Below are positions 25,796-36,128 of a DNA stretch of 64,000 nt, piece after piece. The notes below the pieces were generated by a model. It had not been told where the DNA came from. It made no database searches and was given only the letters and a program-made list of their open reading frames with translations. The translations under genes were made by a program, and so were the position numbers. Within the stretch, counting starts at the first letter, position 1, and each line of letters begins with the position of its first letter. Source of the stretch: Bog-257 sp963805985 (lineage in GTDB: Bacteria; Acidobacteriota; Terriglobia; Terriglobales; Acidobacteriaceae); NCBI GenBank assembly GCA_963805985.1, contig CAWDWG010000013.1:124001-188000 (forward strand), given 5' to 3'.

Positions 25796-27697
25796 TCAGC
25801 TCACTTGCGAAACGCGGCCCGACGAGACCCCTGAGGTTGAGCTTTCGCTTGCTTGTCCTTGATCGCCGTTGACTTTTGTGGCGGGAAGAAAAATGCTGAA
25901 GCAGGTGCCGGTTTCGCCGGTGGTTGAGCTCTGCACTTCGATCTTGCCGCCGAGTTTGTCGACGATGCCCTTGATCACCCACAGCCCGATGCCGGTTCCC
26001 TGCTCGCCCTTGGTCGTGAAAAATGGCTCGAAGATGCTCTGAAGATTTTCCGCCGGAATGCCGCAGCCACTGTCGCGTACCTTGACCACAACCTGGGTGT
26101 CGTCGGCCCGCTCGATGGTCAGGGACAAACGGCCACGCTCGCCGATGGCATCGATGGCATTGGTGATGAGGTTGGTGAAAACCTGGCGCAGTTCGCTGGG
26201 GTAGATCGTAACTTCGCCGACGATTTCGAAATGCTTCTCGACTTCGATCTTGGCGGATTGCAGCCGCGGCCGGTACATGGCGCACACGTCGTCGAGCAAT
26301 TCGGAGAGCTTGGTGACCACCGGGAACTTGGTCTCGCGATGAGGCGCCAGCGTCTGACGACTGATGTTTGATAACCGGCGCACCTCGCGCTCAGCCAGAT
26401 CCACCAACTCCGCCGCGCTTTCATCCATCGACGGATTGTGCTTCAGCAGGTGCATCAGATTGGTCAGCGCATCGAGAGGGTTGTTGATCTCGTGCGCGAT
26501 GGTCGCCACCAACCGCCCGGTGGCAGCAAGCCGCTCCGAACGTCGCAGAGCTTCTTCCAGTTCATCGTTGAGCTTCTTGATCTGCTCGTCCGCCAATTTG
26601 CGTTCAGTAACATCTCGAATGGCGCCGGTGACGAACTTACCTGTCTCCGTCACCAGCGGGCTGAGGCTGATCTCGACTGGAAACTCGCTGCCGTCCTTGC
26701 GCAATCCGAAGAGCTCCAGGCCAACTCCCATCGGCCTGAATTTCGAATCGGCAAAGAAATCGTCGCGATGCCGTGGATGCTGGTCGCGATAGCGCTCTGG
26801 AATCAGCATCTCGACCCGTTGACCAACCAGTTCGGCGCGGGTGTACCCAAAGAGCTTTTCGGTTTGCGCATTGACCAGGGTGATCTTTCCGCGATCGTCC
26901 ACAATCACCATGGCATCGGGAGCGGCTTCCAGCAGCGAGCGGAATTTATCTTCGGCTTTCTTGCGCACAGTTATGTCTCGAATCGCGCTCGCCACCAGTA
27001 TTCCTTCGGAGGTCCGGATCGGGCTGAGACTGATCTCGAGCGGAAACTCGGTACCGTCCTTGCGCAGTCCGAAAAGCTCCAGGTCCTCTCCCATCGGGCG
27101 CTGGCGAGGGTCTGCAAAGTAAGATGCACGGTGCTGGAAATGTTGTCCATGAAAACGTTCTGGAATCAGAACTTCCACGGAGTAGCCTAACAATTCTTGC
27201 CTGGGATATCCGAACAACTCTTCTGTGCGGGAGTTGACCAGCACAATCTTCCCCCGCTGATCGACAATCACCATGGCATCGGGCGCCGACTCCAGCAGGG
27301 CGCGAAACTTGTCCTCCGCGCCTTTGCGGGCGGTAACGTCACGCACCGCGCTGATTACCATGAGACCGTCGGGGGTCTCGACCGGACTCAAGCTGATTTC
27401 GACCGAGAACTCTCTGCCATCTTTTCGCAGCCCAAGCAGTTCCAGTCCGGCTCCCATCGGCCTGACATGCGGATCGCCAGAGAAGTAGCCTGACCGATGT
27501 CCCGGATGCTTGGACCGGAAGCGCGGTGGCACCAGGATTTCCACCTTCTGCCCAACCAGTTCCTGGCGCGAATAGCCGAACATCTGCTCGCTGAGCGTGT
27601 TGGCGAGCACAATCCGACCCTGCCGATCGACGATGAGCATCGCGTCGGGAGCGGCATCCAGCACCGCGCCGAAGGTGGCTTCGACGGTAATCCCCAT
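25796..27697 (-). CDS. cytosolic sensor histidine kinase with three tandem PAS domains
   Basis: About 633 residues with no transmembrane helix. Three PAS/PAC units lie in tandem at about 5-125, 128-248 and 250-370. Each starts LL-AAPDAM-IVD and contains FGY-R-ELVG, ELLGLRKDG/ELFGLRKDG and a closing RDVT-RK. They are so alike that they look recently duplicated. The dimerisation/phosphoacceptor domain has the H-box LVATIAHEINNPLDAL; the HATPase domain has FTNLITNAIDAIG (N box), VRDSGCGIPAEN and GTGIGLWVIKGIVDKLGGKI. I start at the ATG at 27697, just before the first PAS; the frame extends 39 codons upstream. No response regulator is adjacent, so this is an orphan kinase. Confidence 0.9.
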   Translation of the reverse strand: MGITVEATFGAVLDAAPDAMLIVDRQGRIVLANTLSEQMFGYSRQELVGQKVEILVPPRFRSKHPGHRSGYFSGDPHVRPMGAGLELLGLRKDGREFSVEISLSPVETPDGLMVISAVRDVTARKGAEDKFRALLESAPDAMVIVDQRGKIVLVNSRTEELFGYPRQELLGYSVEVLIPERFHGQHFQHRASYFADPRQRPMGEDLELFGLRKDGTEFPLEISLSPIRTSEGILVASAIRDITVRKKAEDKFRSLLEAAPDAMVIVDDRGKITLVNAQTEKLFGYTRAELVGQRVEMLIPERYRDQHPRHRDDFFADSKFRPMGVGLELFGLRKDGSEFPVEISLSPLVTETGKFVTGAIRDVTERKLADEQIKKLNDELEEALRRSERLAATGRLVATIAHEINNPLDALTNLMHLLKHNPSMDESAAELVDLAEREVRRLSNISRQTLAPHRETKFPVVTKLSELLDDVCAMYRPRLQSAKIEVEKHFEIVGEVTIYPSELRQVFTNLITNAIDAIGERGRLSLTIERADDTQVVVKVRDSGCGIPAENLQSIFEPFFTTKGEQGTGIGLWVIKGIVDKLGGKIEVQSSTTGETGTCFSIFLPATKVNGDQGQASESSTSGVSSGRVSQVS

Positions 27698-27870
27698 GGT
27701 TTTGTCTCGAGTTGCTCGAATTGTATACCTGCATGCCAAGAATGCGGTATCAATCGGAAAAGGCTTGGCGTGGGCGTTTTCTCGGCCTAATCCTCTTTCG
27801 AGCGTTACCGGCAACGGGCAGTTCTAACCTGCCGCCGCTGGCGCGGCTCTTGTCCGATACACAATCCGTA

Positions 27871-27893
27871 CCCGGGGTTTACACCCCGGGCTC
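27871..27893 (+). repeat. palindromic repeat CCCGGGGTTTACACCCCGGGCTC (copy 1)
   Basis: CCCGGGGT-TTAC-ACCCCGGG is a perfect 8-bp-stem hairpin. An inverted-orientation copy lies at 28101-28123, 230 nt away. The pair resembles REP/REPIN-type intergenic elements. Confidence 0.8.
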
Positions 27894-28100
27894 ACGACGC
27901 TTCCGCCGCGGGAGCGGCTGGCGTCTTGGTGCCGGCAAATGGCGCGGCTCCTTGTGCGATACGGAATCCGCTTCCTGTTAGCAATACTGCGATAAGGAAG
28001 AACGATCCACAGGAGATCCGAATGAGAACAAATACGACCACTGAATTCGTGCAGAGCCCGATCCCACGCAGAATCCAGCCGCTTGCGGCGGGAGCGCCTT

Positions 28101-28123
28101 GAGCCCGGGGTGTAAACCCCGGG
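28101..28123 (-). repeat. palindromic repeat CCCGGGGTTTACACCCCGGGCTC (copy 2, inverted)
   Basis: GAGCCCGGGGTGTAAACCCCGGG is the reverse complement of the 27871 copy without any mismatch in the shared 23 bases. Confidence 0.8.
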
Positions 28124-28174
28124 ACAAATGCATATTTTTAGGATTAGAGCCGCTTCAGCGGCGACAGAGAAGTG

Positions 28175-28203
28175 CCCACCCAAGCCGACTTTGCCTGGGT
28201 GGG
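28175..28203. terminator. hairpin CCCACCCA...TGGGTGGG downstream of the HdeD-like gene
   Basis: An 8-bp perfect stem with a 13-nt loop, 16 nt past the stop of the minus-strand HdeD-like gene. There is no clear T-run, so factor-independent termination is uncertain. It looks like a relative of the TGCCCC...GGGGCA repeats at 6774 and 51970. Confidence 0.5.
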
Positions 28204-28218
28204 AGTCGAAACTAGAAA

Positions 28219-28773
28219 CTACGCCGTCGTGACTGCGCCGCGCAGCGCCAGCGCAACCATCAACCGGGTGATACCCGACATGAAGATGCTGATGCCGAAC
28301 AGCGTTCCCACCACCCAGTCGGAATTGAAGGGCCAGTGCGCCCAGATCAGGATGCCGAGCAGGATCGTAACGATGGCGTCGAACAGCACCCATCCCCAGC
28401 CTTTGAGCGGCTTGATGCGAAACGCCAGCATCAGCGCGAAGATTCCGTAGATCAACAGGAACGACGCCAGAATGATCGTCAGCGCCAGCAGCCCGCCAAC
28501 CGGATGCATCAGCAGGAAAACTCCCGCAATGATGTAGATAATCCCAAGAATAATTTCCAGAGCGACGTGGAAGCCGCCGTGAGTGCGGAAGGCATAGATG
28601 ATCTGCGCCACGCCGTTGAAGATGGCCGACCAGCCTACGACCAACGCAATGACCAGCCCGAATTCCCACGGCGCCAGCATCGCAATGATGCCCACGATGA
28701 TCATCAGGACGGCCAGGACGATCGACCACCCCGTTACTTTTCTTGCCACTCCACTTAAAACTGCTTCAGCCAT
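28219..28773 (-). CDS. HdeD family membrane protein
   Basis: A 184-residue integral membrane protein with about six hydrophobic helices arranged as three similar pairs (VLAVLMIIVGIIAMLAPWEF, IILGIIYIIAGVFLLMHPVG, FDAIVTILLGILIWAHWPF). This repeated pattern with short polar turns after -HP- or -AP- is the HdeD / DUF308 signature. In E. coli HdeD contributes to acid resistance at high cell density; homologues elsewhere are poorly understood. I chose the ATG at 28773, which has GGAGGAATT directly upstream; the frame extends upstream without support. Confidence 0.85.
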   Translation of the reverse strand: MAEAVLSGVARKVTGWSIVLAVLMIIVGIIAMLAPWEFGLVIALVVGWSAIFNGVAQIIYAFRTHGGFHVALEIILGIIYIIAGVFLLMHPVGGLLALTIILASFLLIYGIFALMLAFRIKPLKGWGWVLFDAIVTILLGILIWAHWPFNSDWVVGTLFGISIFMSGITRLMVALALRGAVTTA

Positions 28774-29249
28774 AATTCCTCCATTTGTGTTGGGCGCAGG
28801 CACACAAATTGCCGGCGCTGAAGCTGAACTGCAAAAAGCGTTTTCACCACAGAGACACAGAGTTCCGTTGGCAGTGAGCCCATCTGCCCTAATGCGGCGG
28901 AAGGAATCTCTCATTGCCGCAAATCGCGTGTCCTGCCTGGCTCGGGCACACAGCAGATCCCTCGCTCCGCTCGTGATGACAATTTCGTTGTTCGCGCATC
29001 ATCGGAAGGTGCGCGACCTACAGTCTCGAATGCCGGAAGAACGGAGACGAAAACATTGTGCGCGAGCGGCACGGGATATTCAACGGCTAATCGTCTGGAT
29101 TGAGTTGCAATGGAGATGCCATCGAATCGCCTCGCGCGAAGGTCACGATCCGACAGATTCTCTTTGAAACGTTTTGCTTCTCCGTGTTCTCATTATCGGA
29201 GCCTGCCCTGAGCGAAGCCGAAGGGTGGTGAAAACGGTTTTCGCGATGC
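28774..29249. other. repeat-bearing intergenic region
   Basis: About 475 nt without a supported gene. It contains a fragment of the ACCACAGAG repeat (28847-28866), a 33-nt CAGCAGATCCCT repeat (28951-28983), and near 29203-29224 the CCCTGAGCGAAGCCGAAGGGT hairpin common as a dispersed intergenic element. Confidence 0.6.
28951..28983 (-). repeat. 33-nt dispersed repeat CAGCAGATCCCT...GTGATGACAAT (copy 1)
   Basis: The pattern is CAGCAGATCCCTCGC, then TCCGCTCGTGATGACAAT. The same 33-nt element occurs at 49380-49412 in the opposite orientation and at 49535-49567 in this orientation, with two or three mismatches. Confidence 0.8.
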
Positions 29250-30257
29250 CTACTCCGGCAGTCGCTCCACCACCGGCTCGATGATGTCGAACAGCCGCAT
29301 ATCGACGGCCACCTTCCGGTTGTTCTTGCCCCGGCTCAGGCGTTGACTGGTGAAGCGCTCGGCGGCGTGCGCCATGAAAGCGTCGGCAAAGCGCGCGCCA
29401 AACACGACGTCCTCAAAAGTGTACGAAGTGCGCGTCTGCACGATGGTCGAGAAGGTTTCGTCGAAGGCCTTCAACAGCACCAGAACCTCGGTGTTGGAGT
29501 TGCGCAACGAATCCAGCGTCTCGCCGCGCAGCGGGCTCTGCTCGTCGATGGGATGCACCACCGTCCAGGTCAGGGGAAGAAAGACCACGCTGTCGCGCTC
29601 CAGCGGCAGAGGATAATAGCGCCGCGTCTTCATGCCATCGGCGTCCTCAAAGCGGCTGATGATGACCTTGGCCGAGACCTCGATCAGCTCATTGGAGCGC
29701 GCATTGGCCACGCGAAACTCCAGTGCCTGCATCCCGTGATAGGGGGCAACCACGGCGTGGCTACTGAACAGAACGTTCGCCGTGGGCCGCGAGAAACGCG
29801 CGAAGACCAGGCCGGTGGCGATGGCAAATCCCATCAGTCCCACGACCGCTTCGAAGGTGACCACGATGTTGGCCGCAAAGCTGATCGGTACGATATTGCC
29901 GTAGCCGATGGTCGACAGCGTCTCGACGCTGAAGAAGAAGGCGCGCCAGAAGGGATGGTGGATCATCCCCGGAACCGTGCTGGTCAGCGCATTGGGCCCG
30001 CAAGCGACGTACAAAAGCGCAAACACCGCATTCGCCACGATGTAACTAGCGACGCCGAGCAGCATAAAGCGCAGCCACGGCATGGTCAGCAGGACATGGT
30101 AGGGGCTCCAGGAAGCCAGCAGGCCGAGTCCTTTGCGCTCGACGTTGAAGCTGCCGTCGCGATTCAGCAGGCGTTGATGGCTCTCGCGAGAAACGACCGT
30201 GCCAAAGCCAAGATCGCGCAGGTCCTGCTCGCTGAGAGGTTGGGCACGGGAGACCAT
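29250..30257 (-). CDS. inward-rectifier potassium channel (KirBac-like)
   Basis: A 335-residue protein. Two transmembrane helices (about 62-88 and 130-155) flank the pore loop, which carries the selectivity filter TIGYG (116-120) in FFFSVETLSTIGYGNIVPIS. The cytoplasmic immunoglobulin-like IRK domain (about 160-320) starts PTANVLFSSHAVVAPYHGMQ and has ALEFRVANARSNELIEVSAKV. This is the full KirBac architecture, which passes K+ passively and is gated by cytoplasmic ligands such as lipids or pH in studied members. The neighbours give no clue to gating. The ATG start at 30257 gives the usual amphipathic slide helix region before helix 1. Confidence 0.92.
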   Translation of the reverse strand: MVSRAQPLSEQDLRDLGFGTVVSRESHQRLLNRDGSFNVERKGLGLLASWSPYHVLLTMPWLRFMLLGVASYIVANAVFALLYVACGPNALTSTVPGMIHHPFWRAFFFSVETLSTIGYGNIVPISFAANIVVTFEAVVGLMGFAIATGLVFARFSRPTANVLFSSHAVVAPYHGMQALEFRVANARSNELIEVSAKVIISRFEDADGMKTRRYYPLPLERDSVVFLPLTWTVVHPIDEQSPLRGETLDSLRNSNTEVLVLLKAFDETFSTIVQTRTSYTFEDVVFGARFADAFMAHAAERFTSQRLSRGKNNRKVAVDMRLFDIIEPVVERLPE

Positions 30258-30323
30258 GGGCTATTCGACGCGGCAATCAGGCTCGCGTTGCAGAAGTATA
30301 ACGGAAGGCATTGAGAGAACCAT

Positions 30324-30572
30324 CTACGCCGACTTCCGCTCCGCCTGCCCTCGGCTCACCACCAGCACCTGGCAGTGCTGCTTATCGAACTCCACCTGAT
30401 TCGCGGCGGCGCATTTTGCGCACAGCCACACCACCTTCTGCCTGACGTGCGGCGGCAGCCCCCAAGCCAGTGGATCGCTCACCGGCAGGGTATAGATCCT
30501 GCCCGTGCCAAGCCGCTTGAACTCGGCCGTGCACTCCGGGTTGGCACACTTTCCTAGCTTGGGAGCTGGCAT
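30324..30572 (-). CDS. small zinc-ribbon-like protein
   Basis: An 82-residue protein with two cysteine pairs: CANPEC near residue 9 and CAKC near residue 51, spaced as in a zinc ribbon, with a RIYTLPV strand between. I do not recognise a named family. The ATG at 30572 is preferred to a TTG six bases upstream. It lies between the KirBac channel and glgX, and is divergent from glgX with 120 nt of spacer. It could bind nucleic acid or a protein partner; nothing further can be said. Confidence 0.6.
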   Translation of the reverse strand: MPAPKLGKCANPECTAEFKRLGTGRIYTLPVSDPLAWGLPPHVRQKVVWLCAKCAAANQVEFDKQHCQVLVVSRGQAERKSA

Positions 30573-30692
30573 AGTCAATTGCTAAGATGCTGAGCCGGAC
30601 AAAAAAGTACATTCTCGACCTGACTTTACGCCTGTTGCCGGAAGCCGATCACAGACTTTTGCATCAAACCTATGCCAATTGACGGAGGGCAA

Positions 30693-33008
<2,316 letters not shown>

Positions 33009-33044
33009 TCGACCGCGACAAAACCTGCTCCGGCAGACGAGCAC

Positions 33045-33221
33045 TTATCCGATGGCCAGACTGAATTCGCTGCCCACGGCGCTGAATACCCCGTTGATGT
33101 TGCTCGCGGTTGAGCTCATGGCCGCAACCGACGCTAACCCGATAATTGCCGCTGCCAGTGCGTATTCGATCAGGTCCTGACCCGACTCATCGTTGACCAA
33201 ATCCAAGAAACGCTCTCTCAT
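33045..33221 (-). CDS. flp: Flp-type pilin (58 residues)
   Basis: A short protein that is easily missed. It reads MRERFLDLVNDESGQDLIEY followed by a hydrophobic helix (ALAAAIIGLASVAAMSS) and a short tail. The GQDLIEYALAA block is the Flp/Fap pilin signature: Gly at the prepilin peptidase site, and the Glu-Tyr pair typical of Flp pilins. GGTGG stands five bases before the ATG. It is the major subunit type of Tad pili. TadE/TadG-like genes lie 0.7-4 kb upstream on the same strand, but the secretion ATPase and platform genes are not in this window. It converges with glgX, leaving 36 nt. Confidence 0.9.
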   Translation of the reverse strand: MRERFLDLVNDESGQDLIEYALAAAIIGLASVAAMSSTASNINGVFSAVGSEFSLAIG

Positions 33222-33899
33222 AAAGCCACCTTGTCTTTCTGGTGGCCTGGAGAGTGATGATCACGTTCGCGCAACTTCCAGTATCCCTCGCGATCGGCTG
33301 CTCGCAGCAAAATAATCCTGCACGCACGCGTGCTTCCGCCCGTCGTGGACCACTGCCGCTTCGGGAATAGCGATCCGCAGACGCTTTGCATCAGCAGCGT
33401 GCTTCTTCAGGTAGCGCCGGCCTCTGGCCGGCTGTCGGACAGGCGTCTCGCCTGCCCAGGGCGCGCAGGCCAGAGGCCCCCGATCCAGCCGCCAGGATGG
33501 CAGCGCAAAGCTGAGTCTGCCGGTCCCGCTACGTCTAGCGCGGCCTCACTCCGCCGGGGACGCTATGTTCCGGCCACGTTCAATTTCCAAATCGGAACAA
33601 AATGTTATGATCGTACTACTACGAGCACACTTTTGATGGCATTTTTTACATGTCAATATGGCGAATCACAACAATAAGCCGTAATCGACTGCCTGGCTTA
33701 GGGATATAAACTTGGCCAAACGCGCAAAATCCCGCTCTCAATATGCTATGATGAACTTAGAGTCAGAGAAGGCGAACAGCCTATCTGGCTCTTTTGCTTT
33801 GCCATCAACAACCTCTCCGGCGCAACACCCATTCATACCTAACTCATTCATAACTCGACCTTTCATACCCCCCGCCGGTTTGTTGTTGACCCCCAGCTC
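33222..33899. other. long non-coding stretch with hairpins and an AT-rich island
   Basis: About 680 nt without a supported gene. Two hairpins lie at 33416-33432 (GCCGGCC-TCT-GGCCGGC) and 33441-33453 (AGGCG-TCT-CGCCT). From about 33590 to 33730 the sequence turns markedly AT-rich compared with its surroundings, including a TTTTTT run and CTATGATGAACTTAG words. It may hold the flp promoter and the 3' region of the TadG-like gene. No RNA gene is recognised. Confidence 0.5.
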
Positions 33900-35723
33900 C
33901 TACTGCATCAGTGCAACCTTCAGGATCGGCGTTGTCGCCGCTGGATTCAGCGCCATGGTCAGCGCGCCGCTGCCGGTAATCTGCATCTGGTCGGTCACAA
34001 CATTGCCCCAGATCAGCGTCCCGTTGGTCGTCCCGCCGGGAATCTGAAACACGGTCGCGTAGCTGTTCGAGTGAAAGTACAGCGTCCCGGTATAGGCCAG
34101 CGATCCTGAACCTTGCAGCTGCGGCGACGCCGTATCGCCGTGGTCCATAAACATCAGCAGGCCGCGTATGGTTCCGACCGTGTCGGCCGTATCCCCGGCC
34201 GTGTCCCAGTAGCTTCCCTGGACTGTGCACTGCGCCAGCATGATGTTCGTGTCCAGCGCGGCGGCAAGATTCAGGTAAGCGGGCGGCGCGCTGCCATTGC
34301 AAGTCAGGTCGGTTGCCGGCACTTTATCGACGCGCGGTGATGCGGGCGCACCCGACGCGCCGCTGATCACTGGCTTGGCGCCGCCGTGAAAGTAAAACAA
34401 GACGCCGTCGGTCTGGTGCCAGGTCCACGGGCCTCCGCCGCCTGCGCCATTAGCGCCGGCCGTCTGGGTTACCGGACTGCAGTTGCCGGTATTGACGGTG
34501 GTGTTCACTACTCCCTGCGAGTTGGCGCAGGCCTTCGCCATCCGAATGCTGTCGCTGCCGCCGATCGCCAGATCGCCGTCCATGTAGTACACGCCCGGCA
34601 AAAAGGTAATCACATCGGCGCCGTTCTCGCTAATGCCGTTGGGATAGTAGCCCGGTGCGTATTCCTTACAGCCGCGGCAATACCACGACTGGCTGCCGTA
34701 CTTGCTCAGGTTGCAGGTCCAATAAGTGCTGTCGTTGTAGCTTCCGTAGTTGGTCGGCGCGCTGTCAGGGCAGCCGTCCATCTCGGGTGCGGCCAGGTTG
34801 TAGTACTTGGTCCCATCGTTGTGAGTTGCTTTGGTAAGCGGGGTCACATTCTTCATGCCTGCCGCCGCCGGCACCGTCGAGTAAGGATCCGGCACCGGAC
34901 TCGCCGGCCAGTCCCAATGCCCCGTTGTCCCGCCGCTGAAGCCGGCCGGCAATCCTGTGTTGCCGTTCGTTCCATAGCATCCGGTCGCGCTGCCCGGCGC
35001 AATGTGCGGTCCCCCATACGTGCCGACATCAGAGCCGGTGAAATTCGGGCCGCCCTTGCGCGTGTCGATCACGCCGCTAGAGGCGCACGACACCGCGGTT
35101 GCACTGCTGGAGTTCACTACAATGCTGCGCGGCGGCCCACCCATAATCGTCAGCGACCCTCCACCGGAATAGGTCAGCGCTCCCGACAGGGTGGGGTGCA
35201 GGATCATGATCGGCGCGCCTTGCATGATCTGCGTCAGCCCGCAGGTGGCATTCGCCGCTACCGTCTGCGTCTGACTCGCAGTGATCAGCGTGGCGAAGTA
35301 AGTCTTCACCGGCAGCGATACGCTTACCTGCATGAACGGATAGGGCGCAATGGTCGAAGGCGGAGGCGTAACCCCGGTCACGGAACCGGGAAAGCTCCAC
35401 GCGACGTTTGCCGAACTACCGCTGTAACCGTTAAATCCGTTCTTGCTCGCGTACCAGCACATGGTGGGGCCGCCCGAACTGAAGCTGCTGCAATTGCCCG
35501 CCGCACCCAGCGCGAAACCCATGTTGGGCAGGGTGGCGCCGCTGGCGATCTGGTACACATCCATCATGCCGGCTTCGCATGCCGCGTCAGCCGCCGTCTG
35601 CGCCTGCTGCCGTTCGAACCAGATGTTCGTGTAATCCACGGCAAAGGCCAGAACCGCCAGCAAAAACAGGCTCAGCATCAGCACCACCGCGATACTTGCC
35701 TGCCCCGCTTCAGCCAACAGCAC
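33900..35723 (-). CDS. TadG-like pilus-associated protein (Tad/TadE N-terminal helix)
   Basis: About 607 residues. It begins with the TadE/TadG hallmark, an N-terminal helix after AEAGQASIAVVLMLSLFLLA and a following FAVDYTNIWFERQQAQTAADAA, as in Tad-domain proteins. The rest is a large, Gly/Ser/Thr/Asn-rich extracellular region with many Cys and Trp and repeated short motifs. The start is uncertain. I place it at a GTG at 35723, because the DNA further upstream (35764-36060) is repeat sequence; an ATG at 36116 with a GGGGGA motif would add 131 residues translated from that repeat. It should be a minor pilin-like or surface protein of the Tad machinery. Confidence 0.7.
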   Translation of the reverse strand: MLLAEAGQASIAVVLMLSLFLLAVLAFAVDYTNIWFERQQAQTAADAACEAGMMDVYQIASGATLPNMGFALGAAGNCSSFSSGGPTMCWYASKNGFNGYSGSSANVAWSFPGSVTGVTPPPSTIAPYPFMQVSVSLPVKTYFATLITASQTQTVAANATCGLTQIMQGAPIMILHPTLSGALTYSGGGSLTIMGGPPRSIVVNSSSATAVSCASSGVIDTRKGGPNFTGSDVGTYGGPHIAPGSATGCYGTNGNTGLPAGFSGGTTGHWDWPASPVPDPYSTVPAAAGMKNVTPLTKATHNDGTKYYNLAAPEMDGCPDSAPTNYGSYNDSTYWTCNLSKYGSQSWYCRGCKEYAPGYYPNGISENGADVITFLPGVYYMDGDLAIGGSDSIRMAKACANSQGVVNTTVNTGNCSPVTQTAGANGAGGGGPWTWHQTDGVLFYFHGGAKPVISGASGAPASPRVDKVPATDLTCNGSAPPAYLNLAAALDTNIMLAQCTVQGSYWDTAGDTADTVGTIRGLLMFMDHGDTASPQLQGSGSLAYTGTLYFHSNSYATVFQIPGGTTNGTLIWGNVVTDQMQITGSGALTMALNPAATTPILKVALMQ

Positions 35724-36128
35724 GCGCGGTTTAGCTAGGGTGATGCTGACTGTATTGTCTCGAGCGGTTCTGGCCTTAAGTGTCGCGGTTCTGGCCTTAA
35801 GTGTCGCGGTTCTCGCCTTAAGTGTCGCGGTTCTGGCCTTAGGTGTCTGGGTAACAACCAATTTTCGTTGTTGGCACTGGAGCAAGAACTCCAAGAATCG
35901 AGCGCCGTAGGCGCGGCCATAACTTAGCCCAGGACGGAGCGCAGCGGAGTCCTGGGTACAGTGGGAATTTTCGCCGAGCCGCGGAGCGGCGACAGGCCTT
36001 TCACGCCGACACTTCAGGCCAGCGTACCAGCCGTTTCCTTCCCTGTCGGCTTCAGCCGACGCCACAAGCAGCGCATCTCTAACTCTTTCACCAACCTGTT
36101 CACTCGGGCCGCACATCTCTATTCCCCC
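35724..36128. other. intergenic repeat region between two Tad genes
   Basis: About 405 nt holding the 21-bp tandem repeat, a CCCAGGAC...GTCCTGGG palindrome near 35928-35955, a CGCCGAGCCGCGGAGCGGCG piece near 35972-35991, and a GTCGGCTTCAGCCGAC hairpin near 36045-36060. Such pieces recur in intergenic spacers elsewhere in this window. Confidence 0.6.
35764..35847. repeat. 21-bp tandem repeat, four copies
   Basis: Four units of GCGGTTCTGGCCTTAAGTGTC; the third has TCTCGCC and the fourth CTTAGGTGTC. As the length is a multiple of three it stays open on the minus strand as a repeating TLKARTA heptapeptide, which is what keeps the long reading frame into the TadG-like gene open. I regard it as intergenic. 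Confidence 0.85.

Larger units (their letters stand above)
27698..28218. other. repeat-bearing intergenic region
   Basis: About 520 nt without a convincing gene. It holds an inverted pair of near-identical palindromes (27871-27893 and 28101-28123) and a hairpin at 28175-28203, plus a GCCGCTTCAGCGGC piece at about 28149-28163. The sequence between the palindromes has no supported reading frame. Confidence 0.6.

Noticed and set aside
28598..29167. A plus-strand frame across the HdeD start and its spacer
   Set aside because: It runs through several dispersed repeats and is antisense to the HdeD-like N-terminus.
33222..33330. A sigma-54 promoter for the Flp pilin
   Set aside because: A TTGC is present, but no GG stands at the required distance upstream.
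33712..34047. A plus-strand frame of 111 codons at the TadG 3' end
   Set aside because: It is antisense to the TadG-like gene and has no domain or ribosome binding site.
34386..35738. A 450-codon plus-strand frame opposite the TadG-like gene
   Set aside because: Its translation is Arg/His/Ala-rich without domain; it is a mirror of the Gly/Ser/Thr-rich coding strand.
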